Below are positions 55,078 to 64,000 of a stretch of 64,000 nucleotides of DNA, one piece after another; position 1 is the first letter of the stretch; each line of letters opens with the position of its first letter. Source of the DNA: Zingiber officinale (Eukaryota; Streptophyta; Magnoliopsida; Zingiberales; Zingiberaceae). Made by a program: the position numbers and the translations under genes. The notes under the pieces were generated by a model that was given only the letters and a program-made list of their open reading frames with translations, did not search any database and was not told where the DNA came from. The stretch spans positions 108,044,436 through 108,108,435 of the forward strand of contig NC_056001.1 of NCBI RefSeq assembly GCF_018446385.1, read 5' to 3'.

Positions 55078-58000
55078 ATGCAACTGGCCGCCGGAGTAGA
55101 TCCGCGGCGTACTCCGTCTCTGACTCCCCATCCCTGGTCGGCGGTCAGGTACCCGGCGCCGGCCGTGGTGATGCAACACCCGATGATGCCGTCGATACAG
55201 CCGTCCTACGGGCACCCGTTCGTGCCCTACCGTCAACCCCCCACGCCTCCTCCTCCTCCGCCCACGTCGAAATCGATCCACCAGCAGCAGGGCGGGGAGC
55301 AAGCGGCAGAGGATGAGAAGAGGACCATCTGGGTGGGGGACCTCCAGTTTTGGATGGATGAAAATTACCTCCATAGCTGTTTCGTGCATACCGGCGAGGT
55401 CTGGGTTTTCATTTTTTTTTTACCTCCATAAGATGCTATTCTTTATTCTTTGATGAAATCTCTCTCCTCTTTGATTGCAGCGTGAAATTAGATCTGGCTG
55501 AATCCTTTTATTTGTTTCATGGGATCTATTTCAGAGAGTAGTCATTTCGATCCGATTAGTAACTTGGATTCAGCTATTTAATTGTCTAGCGAGTGATATT
55601 GTGATATTGATAGGAAGTGTGAAATCTTGGCTTGAATTTGGTAAAATCTTTCGAGTGAATTTTAATTCGTTTTGTGTCTATTTAACATGATGACTTGTCT
55701 TGATTGTTCTTATCGTTTAAGAGAAAATTTAATTGGGAAGAAGGTAGCAGTCCGTTCTTCTAATTAAATATAACTTATTCTTTCCCTACATTAAGGCTAT
55801 GATTGTGAAAAAAAAAGTGACTTGTCCAGCTAGCATTGCATACACTAACATGGTATGTTACCTGACCAGCATTTAGAGTTGGATATTAATACTGTTTTCT
55901 CCAAATACGTTCTTCTTCTCATCAAAATAGAAAATAGTTGTCCCATCAAAAAGATTTCCTCTCACCAAAATTATGTACATGGATATCAAACTAGGACTTT
56001 TGATTTAATCTTATTTTTTCTCAGTAATTATTTTTGAATGTCAGGAACATACTATTGGTATTTAGATTTCTTTTTGAGACAAAATGAGCTAAAACTGGGG
56101 GCATCCACCACCTTTTTTGCTCAGCGAAATAGCTGATCCTGTGGATCAAAATTTAATTTAGATAATCAATTGCATAGAACTAGTGGCTTCTGACTTCTCT
56201 AAAAGAAGCCAATTCACGGATGCCAATAGGATGTAGATCGAGCATATAGTTGAGTGTTCCCATTTTGAGTGCTTCTTTTGTCGAAACTCAATATGTCCAC
56301 ACTTTCGTTTTAGTTGGGACATGCACCGCTTGTTAACTTTCACTTGAATGAATGGAGCGAACGAAGAAAGGAACTGAAGGATATTTATTAGTAGTGACAT
56401 TTGACGGTTTCCTGCCATGCCACTGTTTTTATGAGATAACTAAGACCATGTTAAATAATTAGTTTTTCTTATCATGGATTATTGCATCAGATGAAAAGGT
56501 CGACATTTGCTGACACTTGTTGTTTTTTCTGGTCTCCAGTTGTTAGACATATATGAGACTCAATTATAATCATGTAACCTTATGCTTATGTACTGATAGG
56601 ACACTTGTGTACAGGTTGTTTCAATAAAGGTTATTCGTAATAAACAGACAGGACAATCAGAAGGTTATGGTTTTGTTGAGTTTCATTCACGTGTGACAGC
56701 TGAAAAATTACTTCAGGGAAGCAGTAGTCGTCTAATGCCAAATACAGATCAGCCTTTTAGGTTAAATTGGGCGTCATTTAGTACGGGTGACAAACATTCA
56801 GATCTGGCTTCTGGTCATTCAATTTTTGTAGGCGATTTAGCTTGTGACGTCACTGATGCATTTTTGCAAGAAATATTTGCTAATAAATATTCCTCAGTAA
56901 AGGGTGCAAAAGTAGTTGTGGATGCAAACACTGGCCGTTCAAAAGGTTATGGTTTTGTAAGGTTTGGAGATGAGAATGACAGAAAACTTGCCATTGCAGA
57001 GATGAATGGTGTTTACTGTTCTACCAGGCCTATGCGCATTGGTGTTGCTACACCTAGAAAGTTCTCTGGTATGTATTCATCTTTTTCCTCAACATTAGCA
57101 AATTCAACAGATATTGTTCAATTTCTACAATCATTTCACATATTTAGCCACCCTTAGCTGGTGCTATATAATGATATCCATTTAAATTCAACTGTCATTC
57201 GATATTGATTTCAAGTCATCAAACAAATTAGTTAAATAACACCCTAATTCCTTGAGGCTTGAGATGTTTGAGTTATTGTGTTTCTTTTATGAATTGTTTG
57301 GATGACAAGTTCTACAAATTAATTCTGAAAATTATAACCATAATATTATATAGTCTTCTTGAATTTTCTGTCTAATACATGGATAGTGGGTAGTCTCTCT
57401 TTGCTACACTTTCTGGAACAGCATTTCAAGTTTAGAAGTTGTAGATTGCAAAAGCTTAGTTACAACCTCGTTGTTATTATTATTTTTTCATTTTCTTTAC
57501 TTGTGTCTTTTAAAAATCTGGGTGTGTATATACACATTATAGGATTGCAATGAAAACATTATAAGATATCAAGTGAAAAAAAACAAAAGCAAAATAAGAT
57601 AATTAAGCATTCATGCCATTTAAGTAATAGATAATTGATCAAGCTGTAGAAGATTGCATAACTGGCTCATAGTATTTTGTATAAAATCTTATATTCATTG
57701 CCTTCTAGATGGCATTGGTCCAGCTAATAATTACTCCAAAGATTAGGCACTTTTAGTCAATCCGTGAGGTATGCACCTGCCATATAGCAGTGACGAGCTT
57801 GTTGATAGTGCAATGCAGGGATAATTATCAGTCAATCCTATTTAGCCAAATCACATTGCAAGAGGAAGTGCTTTGTGGACTCTGAGCCAATTTCACATAA
57901 GCTAAATAAATCTTAAGGAACAATATGCATAGAAATAGAATTAAGGAAGACCTTGTAGTGCAGTCTGTTTCAAGGACCCTTGCTGAGTTCAAATGTATTT

Positions 58001-60032
58001 GGTTCCGCAAGGACAGATACAAGATTGAGTACTTGATAGTATTTGGTTTTGTTACGAACAGATACCCCATGAGGACAGATATGAGTCTTTGTGTCCATGA
58101 GAACTATAACAAACTATTCTTGCAGTTCAAAGCACAGGATCAAAAACTCTAACCAGCAGACTTTTGTTTGCTAACTTGAACTTGAATTGCTTACATCGAT
58201 GCAGATTAAGAACTCAGTTCCTAGTTTAGAGTAGGTTTATGCCATATGGCTAATGCACCACATTTTATGACCATACAGACTTAACTTGTTGAAATTTCAA
58301 GTGATAAAAAACTACTTGGATTCATTCTAATACAGACTCAACTAAATTCAAAAGGTACTCATTATTTAGTTTTATTATTCCTTAATGACCATACATTTAG
58401 TCTGATACTATATACCAGATCAAAATTATAAAAATAACCAGTGATATTTTCTTTTTTTTTTAACTAATATTTTTGGCATTTTTCTATGAGACGTGCCAGC
58501 ATATGGCTTGCAATCTCAGACATACCTTGATTCAAATGCCTCACCTTACCATTGTTTTGTATTTAGCACATTTGATTGATGCTATGTGAAGGATTTGAAT
58601 TATAAAAGGGTAGCCCGGTGCATGAAGCTCCCGCTATGTAGAATCCCGGGGAAGGATCCATTATATGCAGCCTTATCTTGCTTTTTGCAAGAGGCGGTTT
58701 CCAAAGCAACAACTTTACCGTTGCACCAGGACTCCCCTTTAAGGATTTGAATTATAAACATCCAAGAAATCATTCTTCTATTTCTCCTTTCATTAAACTG
58801 TGCATCCTTCTTTTTCTTTACATGTTTAATTTTTCTAAATAATGATGTAGGTGGTTTTGGAACAAGTGGTGCATCTGTAGCTCTCGCCCAATCAGATGTA
58901 GATTCAACTAATACAACAGTAATATGTCCATATTTGCCACAAAGTATCACATTAGTGGTGCTTTTGTTGTCTTTTAACAACAAAATTGCTGCTGTAGGTA
59001 TTTGTTGGTGGACTTGATCCTGATGTCAGTGAAGATGATCTGAAGGAAGCCTTTTCTCAGTACGGTGAAATCACCTCAGTCAAAATTCCCGTTGGAAAGC
59101 AATGTGGTTTCGTCTTGTTTGTTCATAGGTACTACTTAGTTTTGTTTCTAGACCATATAAATGTGGCGACACAATAACTTTCATCTCCTGCATTCTACTA
59201 ATACTTTTTTATTCATAATGTATTTATATATAGATTAATGTTCTATAAGTATTTAATGAATTGCAGAAGTAATGCTGAAGAAGCTCTGCAACACTTGAAT
59301 GGCACTGTCATTGGCAAGCAGAAGGTTCGGCTTTCCTGGGGTCGTCATCCTGCCAAAAAACAGGTATAAGTCATGACTTCTAGTCCTTGTTTTACTAAAC
59401 ATAATCATTACATTTTTTTTTTCTCCTGTAAAGGAGTTCATTTTCTGAAGTTGTGTATCAGGGATGTAGAATAGAACAGCAACAGAGGAGTGGGAAAGAG
59501 TAAATAGGAAAGACAGGAGTTGATTGAATTTTTAAATAATAGTTCCTCTTGTCGAACTAAGGAACCCATGCATCTAAGGAGATGCAGGCTGATAGATTCA
59601 TTCTGTTTTATTCTGTTATCTGATATTTATATAGAGCATCCTCTATAGCCTGATAGTTTAACTACTACATTTGTTAGATTCTTTACTACCTGCACTAGAT
59701 TTCGATGCATACAGAATCCACCAGAGTCCATTCACTCCGCCCTCTTAGGTCCAATACTTATGAAGCTTCTATAAACTCATGGTGCTTAGCACCGATAATA
59801 CATCTAGATTGAGGATTAATAGCCGCCTATGTATATGGTGCTTATTGTTAATTACCCTCTTTTACTTTTTTTTTTGTTCTTGCAGTCGAGAGCTGAACGT
59901 GGCAGACAATGGAATGGTGTTTACTATGTCGGGCAGGTATATGATGGGTATAGTTTACCTCACTATCCTGGCATGTATGCATTTGCCTATGGGGCTTATC
60001 CTTTTTACGGCAACCAACAACAAGTGAATTAG
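55078..60032 (+). CDS. RBP45: RBP45-like RNA-binding protein with three RRMs, 405 residues
   Basis: Exons 55078-55398, 56615-57068, 58851-58918, 58998-59128, 59267-59363 and 59886-60032, all with GT-AG borders and matching phases. A Pro/Gln-rich N-terminus (PPTPPPPPPTSK) precedes three RNA-recognition motifs. RRM1 runs from about residue 84 (IWVGDL, GYGFVEF), RRM2 from about 176 (IFVGDL, GYGFVRF) and RRM3 from 282 (VFVGGL, CGFVLFV). The C-terminus is short and Tyr/Gly-rich (YPGMYAFAYGAYPFYG). RBP45/47 proteins are plant nuclear poly(A)- and U-rich-RNA-binding proteins that also join stress granules. Length and RRM order are normal for the family. Intron 3 is absent as a TE target, but intron 2 (57069-58850) contains a SINE. 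Confidence 0.95.
58607..58740 (-). mobile_element. Au-type SINE, internally deleted, with target duplication
   Basis: On the minus strand it reads GTCCTGGTGCAACGGTAAAG, then GGAAACCGCCTCTTGCAAAA, then TAAGGCTGCATATAATGG and a 3' end CACCGGGCTACCCT. It is flanked by a perfect 18-bp duplication (AAGGATTTGAATTATAAA at 58589-58606 and 58741-58758). The stretch that normally carries the B box is missing. It lies in intron 2 of the RBP45-like gene. Confidence 0.92.
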
Positions 60033-60528
60033 AGAATTTATTGCCGACACGCGGATTGGAGACCGCTGACATCTCTAATTAGAGGTTAATGGTAGTTCGA
60101 TAGTGAACTAGAGAAAAAAAAAAATCAAAAATATGTTTCTGTTGTGTCTGTAAACTTATGAACTTAAGGTTCTTACTAAAGTTTTTGCCCAAATTCAATT
60201 GGTATGGAACTAGATGTCGTCCGTGTTTAGCGTGTGATGTGTAATAATCATTGTTTCAAATCAAGGAATGTGGGTTAGCAAATTACAAGTCCACATGCTG
60301 CTCAAGTTATTAGTCAGAGTCAGTGGACTCGGTAGGGTATTGTGTTTGGATCATGATTCTTTATATTAGATAGACAGATAATAAAAAAATATATTATACT
60401 ACAGAGTTTACATTGAATAGCTTAAAAAAATTGATCACGCTTACAAGTTGATAAATTGGTGGAATAATCCCAACAACAGTAGTTATCGATGACTAGTTTA
60501 GATGAACAACATTAATTATTGAAGGTGC
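60033..60528. other. Intergenic region between RBP45-like gene and patatin relic
   Basis: It holds the 3' untranslated sequence of the RBP45-like gene, then AT-rich DNA up to the patatin stop codon on the opposite strand. Nothing else was recognised. Confidence 0.6.
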
Positions 60529-62070
60529 TCAGAGATCAATAGGATCCACAACTGTCATGCAATGGAGCCAAACTCTCTTGCGGCCCTGGCGATGCTTCCT
60601 TTCATCCGACAACTTCTTGGCGAAGTTGCCGAGTCGATCTCCGTTCGATGTGGTTCCTCCCTTCTCGTCCACCACCGGCTCCGAATGCCCTGTCTCCAGG
60701 TTCACCATCGACACCGGTTTCTGCAGCAGTTTCTTCCCGATCTCCACCAAATTCTTCAAGTTCTTCTCCGTCGACTTATCCACCGAAGCCGCATCGCCAG
60801 TCAATGTATCGTCCTAGGATTCAGTTTGTTTCTTTGTTTGTTTTAATTAGAATCGATGAATTTGGTACGATTTTACGATGATTAATTAATTGGTTAATTA
60901 CCTGTATGCGAAGGTAGCCTTCACTGCCCAGTGCCTGAAACACAACTGCTGCATAGATATCCACCATGCCTGAGCTCGCCTGGGAGAAAATGTCAATGAG
61001 GGGAGTTTTTCCTCGGTTGTACAACCACCCGAGTAAACCCATCGCGAGCTCATCTGTTCCGGTCCCGATCGAGATCACCAGAAACCGACTGTAGTCGACC
61101 GGTTCATACGATTTGAAATCCGTGTTCGATTTCAGAATCTGCTTCGTCACTTGGCTTATGGCGGATAACGTCTGTTCATGATCAATACTACATATAACAA
61201 CTAGTTCCTAGATTACGAGCAGAATGTGCATGTGTGAATTTACAGGGTTATTTGCCGCCACGCCGCCGTCGATGAGGTTGAACCTCTTCGTCGTTCCTTG
61301 ATCGTCTTGGGTTTCAAAGTAATGCCCCGGGAGGTATGTGGGGGCGGCGGAGGTGCTGATGCAGATGCCCGACAGAAGAGCGTTCTTCAACGGATTCTCC
61401 TCCGTCTGCCAAAAAAACACTAATTAATATGGATCGCCATATCTACCTATAAAATCTTCCCAAGATTAAGTAATTAATTAAGACGAAGAGTGGGATTAGT
61501 TTAATTATAAACTCATAAGTCGAGAAGATGATGGGTTGAGAAACTTTGCGGTCAACAGAAGGGATGACGATGTTGGTCAAAGTTTGACTTAAGTTTGTGT
61601 TCCCTAAAAGTTGAATCTTGGAGTGAAGGTACTGATTTTCTAGATCATTTTTTTATGATCCAAAGAATGTGTCACTCGTATTTACGATCGGTTCATGGTC
61701 ATGATTTAGTCGCAAATGGTTGCGATCCCTTCTTGGGTTCACCGTCCCCACCAGGTTATAATTTTTGTTCGGAGCGGGCAGTCGGAGGTCGCCCGAAGGC
61801 CTCCAGTGGTAGATAAGCGGCTAGGTTACTGGGCACCAAGCGAGTGTGTCCTCCGGGCGGCCTCCGGCCGCCCGCTCCGAACAAAAACTATAATCTGGTG
61901 GGAAAATTGAACCTAGGAAGGGATCGCAACCATTTGCGGCCGGATCGCGACCGTGATCCGACCGCAAATACGAGTGACACATCCCCTTGATCACAAAAAG
62001 TGGTCCAAGAGATCCTGCCTGAGGTACTTCCCATCGTATCTTGGTCCAGTGAAAGCACCCAGCAAGTTCG
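60529..62070 (-). pseudogene. Second patatin copy, 5'-truncated and interrupted
   Basis: Homologous to the gene at 1-1083 and closely similar where both are present. Minus-strand exons: a partial exon 3 (62070 to about 61514, with a MITE at 61634-62019), exon 4 61405-61244 with the catalytic DGG, exon 5 61171-60902 (TLSAMSQVT.., SRFLVISIGTGTDELA), and exon 6 60814-60529 with the stop. Exons 1-2, including the Ser nucleophile, are absent from the window, since homology ends at 62070. The exon 3 donor, GAG|GTAATT in the intact copy, reads GAGTTTATA here. The enzyme cannot be made from this copy. It does show the patatin C-terminus that the other copy loses at the window edge. Confidence 0.88.
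61634..62019. mobile_element. Fold-back MITE with long inverted arms
   Basis: 386 bp. The arms at about 61655-61800 and 61850-61995 are inverted repeats sharing TGTGTCACTCGTATTT, GCAAATGGTTGCGATCCCTTC and TTTTTGTTCGGAGCGGGC. It is flanked by a near-duplication GAAGGTACT/TGAGGTACT (61625-61633 and 62020-62028), so it is inserted in patatin exon 3. No coding capacity. The 8-9-bp duplication suggests a Mutator- or hAT-type non-autonomous element. Confidence 0.82.
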
Positions 62071-63149
62071 GTGCTGATAGTTCGGATCCTCTGGACCAGT
62101 ATTCCCTGGACCATCCCTGGACCACAAAAATCGATTAAAAAGGCTATCACGTGCAATGCGCGTGCACGAAGAAACACAACTCACGCAGAAACGCGCCCCG
62201 AGCCCTAGCCTCTCGCGATCTTCCACCTCCCTGATCCGTCGGCGTCTGGAACTCCACCGCGATCCGCCGGCGACATGAATACCACCTCGCCCACAAATTT
62301 TAGAGCCCTGACGGCCTTCAGCATCCCCGATGGCCTCCAGCGTCCCCGACGGCCTCCAGCGTCCTCGACTCACACAGAAACCCATCGCGATCCGGCGGCG
62401 ACGACACAATTCCCTGACTCCTTCGAGGCCCAGCCCTGCCCACGACCGGCGACGGCCCAAGCTTTGCCGCCGTTAGGGCTGATTTCAACTGTTGGTGTGC
62501 ACAACTTTATTCCTTTAATTCCTCCTTATTTAAAAGTTTCAAAGCTTTTATAATGAGTTCTAGAGAAATTAAACCAAGATTTGAGCTTTCTTTTTTATCT
62601 AATGTACTTAACTACGTGTTTCAGAGCTTATTTCAGAGTGAAACAGATTGGACTTTGAAGTTATAACAATTGCTTAGGCATAATAACATATTAGAACTTT
62701 GAAGTTATAAATAAGCTTATTTCTTTGATGTTAATGTTGATGTTGAAGTTATAAGAACATATTGGAACTTGATGTTGAATTTAAATTCATAGTGCATTTA
62801 GAATACTGTTGAGCACTCTGATGATTGGAAATAATTTGAATTCAGAGTGCAGCACTAGTTCAATGCATAATTCAGAGTTATTAATTATGCATTGAACTAG
62901 TGTTGCACTCTGAATTCAAATTCAACATTAAGTTCCAATCTATACTCAACATCAAGTTACTCATGGCATCAACTTTGAATTATAACTTTGAGCTTATTTC
63001 TTTGTTTTTTTTAAATTTATTTAGTATACAATCTACGAATATTAAAAAATATTTGGACTTAAATAATTCTCGTTTGCTTAATAGGTTGGTATTTCATGGC
63101 ATCATCAAGTTACAACTTCATTAACAATACAAAATTTGAACATATACCA
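62071..63149. other. Non-coding region with inverted repeats
   Basis: 62075-62120 repeats words of the fold-back MITE end (GGATCCTCTGGACCA, CCCTGGACCACAAAAA), so a second MITE fragment is possible. 62150-62480 is GC-rich with open frames on both strands but no family character. 62540-63120 is AT-rich and contains the palindrome listed separately. Confidence 0.5.
62835..62920. repeat. Near-perfect palindrome, 38-bp arms
   Basis: The arms 62835-62872 and 62883-62920 pair with one mismatch around a 10-base loop; the left arm begins TTTGAATTCAGAGTGCAGC. Weaker inverted similarity extends outward on both sides over about 200 bp (AAGTTATAA, GGAACTTGATGTTGAA words), as in a fold-back element. Confidence 0.88.
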
Positions 63150-63464
63150 TGCAGGGACTGCGGACGAAGAATATTGGTATGTGTTTCTAGATCGACCTAA
63201 AATCCCGGAAGGAGGTATTATCGATGTGGGCAACATGGCTGGCAAAAGTAAGTGGTAGCCGATACTTTGTCTGATGAAGATAACAATGAAATATGTCGTG
63301 GAATGTTAGGAAAAATAGAGTCAAGGTTAGGAAGTGAGCTCATTACTTCTCGTGGACATAATCTAGGAAATTCAAATGTACCATCAGTGGTTTGGATATT
63401 AGTTATAGTGAATCTGACTCTTTTGGCCGTTTATCTTATTACTTTGTTAGTTCGGTCTGATTAA
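63150..63464 (+). pseudogene. GRF zinc-finger protein relic with C-terminal membrane segment
   Basis: One frame reads CRDCGRRILVCVSRST, a stop, NPGRRYYRCGQHGWQK, a stop, then about 70 codons ending in the hydrophobic VVWILVIVNLTLLAVYLITL and a stop at 63464. The pattern C.CG .. V..S.T..NPGRRYYRC is the plant GRF-type zinc finger, often found with a C-terminal membrane helix and often carried by transposons. The two in-frame stops suggest a pseudogene, although a small intron between the parts cannot be excluded. Confidence 0.65.
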
Positions 63465-64000
63465 TTAGTGTTGAGTAATGTTGTTGTTGTAATATGACGG
63501 ATTAACTGTTTGTAAGAACTAGCTGAAGGCTAATTAATTTATTAGTTCAGGTGGTTAATTAGTGTTGACTGATGTTGGTATTGTAATGTCATAGGATAAT
63601 TAATTTTTTTTTTGTTAAAATGGATATTACGGAACATGTTATATAATGGTTTGGAATTTTTGTAATGATTTATTCTGTGTTGTTTTTTTTTCGGGACTTA
63701 GTTCTCATCTCTGTAATGTTCATCAAGGGTTGATTGGTTCACTTGTGTTGCAATGGTTTCTTTTGATGTCCGTGTTATGCTTGGTGCCCACGGTTTTGTT
63801 TGAGTTAAGCTTGTGTTGCAATGGTTGCTTGTTGTCCGTTGATTGTAAATCAATGTAATAGTGTTGGCGTGAATGCAAGTCCAACATAAGGACTTGTGTT
63901 CATATGATGTTGTGTGTGATTGGTGGGTGCTTTGACTTTGTGTGCACATGTATTGGAGGAATGTAAGGACGAATGAGTGTGATCTTGTTATGCAAAGTGA
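63465..64000. other. Window end without recognised genes
   Basis: T/G-rich sequence with short low-complexity duplications (TTAATTAGTGTTGA-like words near 63460 and 63555; CTTGTGTTGCAATGGTT near 63740 and 63809). No coding family was recognised. Confidence 0.5.

Noticed and set aside
57925-58152. 75-codon frame in intron 2 of the RBP45-like gene
   Set aside because: There is no family character and no splice support. It lies in ordinary AT-rich intron DNA.
61888-62460. 190-codon minus-strand frame
   Set aside because: It runs through the fold-back MITE and patatin remnants and has no domain, so it is chance openness in GC-rich DNA.
62275-62553. 92-codon plus-strand frame rich in Pro/Thr
   Set aside because: It has no family character and is opposed by an equally open minus-strand frame. 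It is likely chance in GC-rich sequence.

Overview
The window is plant nuclear DNA: spliced genes with GT-AG introns, clear plant gene families (patatin-like lipase, RBP45-type RNA-binding protein, BAT2-like protein) and nested plant transposons. Nothing in it fixes the species; an angiosperm is certain, a monocot is only a guess. Roughly 35 kb of the 64 kb is recognisable mobile or viral DNA.

Layout. 1-1083: 5' part of a patatin-like gene (minus), running out of the window on the left. 1701-12679: a complete Ty3/gypsy retrotransposon of the Tat type (minus), with 842-bp LTRs and a perfect 5-bp target duplication (ACTAA). It carries a second, antisense, TATA-driven and intron-containing gene on the plus strand, and a roughly 65-bp tandem array. 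12685-14270: AT-rich DNA with small tandem repeats. 14279-28888: a decayed Tekay/Del-like chromovirus (plus) whose 3' LTR was split by a gag-only non-autonomous LTR element of copia type (19706-27005, minus) and by a hAT-type MITE (28048-28579). 29267-41857: a two-exon gene for a 101-residue membrane protein, with a 12.3-kb intron holding a more than full-length endogenous badnavirus-like genome (30641-37979) that includes a dUTPase, an RTE-type LINE relic and SINE pieces. 43162-53227: a seven-exon BAT2-N-like gene (minus, 2393 residues), convergent with the membrane-protein gene. 55078-60032: a six-exon RBP45-like gene (plus, 405 residues). 60529-62070: a second patatin copy (minus), 5'-truncated and broken by a fold-back MITE in an exon. 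62071-64000: fold-back DNA and a broken GRF zinc-finger fragment.

The host genes are single-copy housekeeping or regulatory types and do not form a pathway. The two patatin copies at the ends look like a duplicated pair about 60 kb apart. The most noteworthy objects are the dUTPase-bearing viral genome with an extra 3' overlapping ORF inside an intron, the antisense intron-bearing gene of the Tat element, the gag-only element with its palindromes and 150-bp repeats, and the Tat 3' LTR whose promoter points at the patatin gene. All splice sites, repeat boundaries and identities were read by eye. Family names come from motif recognition, not from searches.
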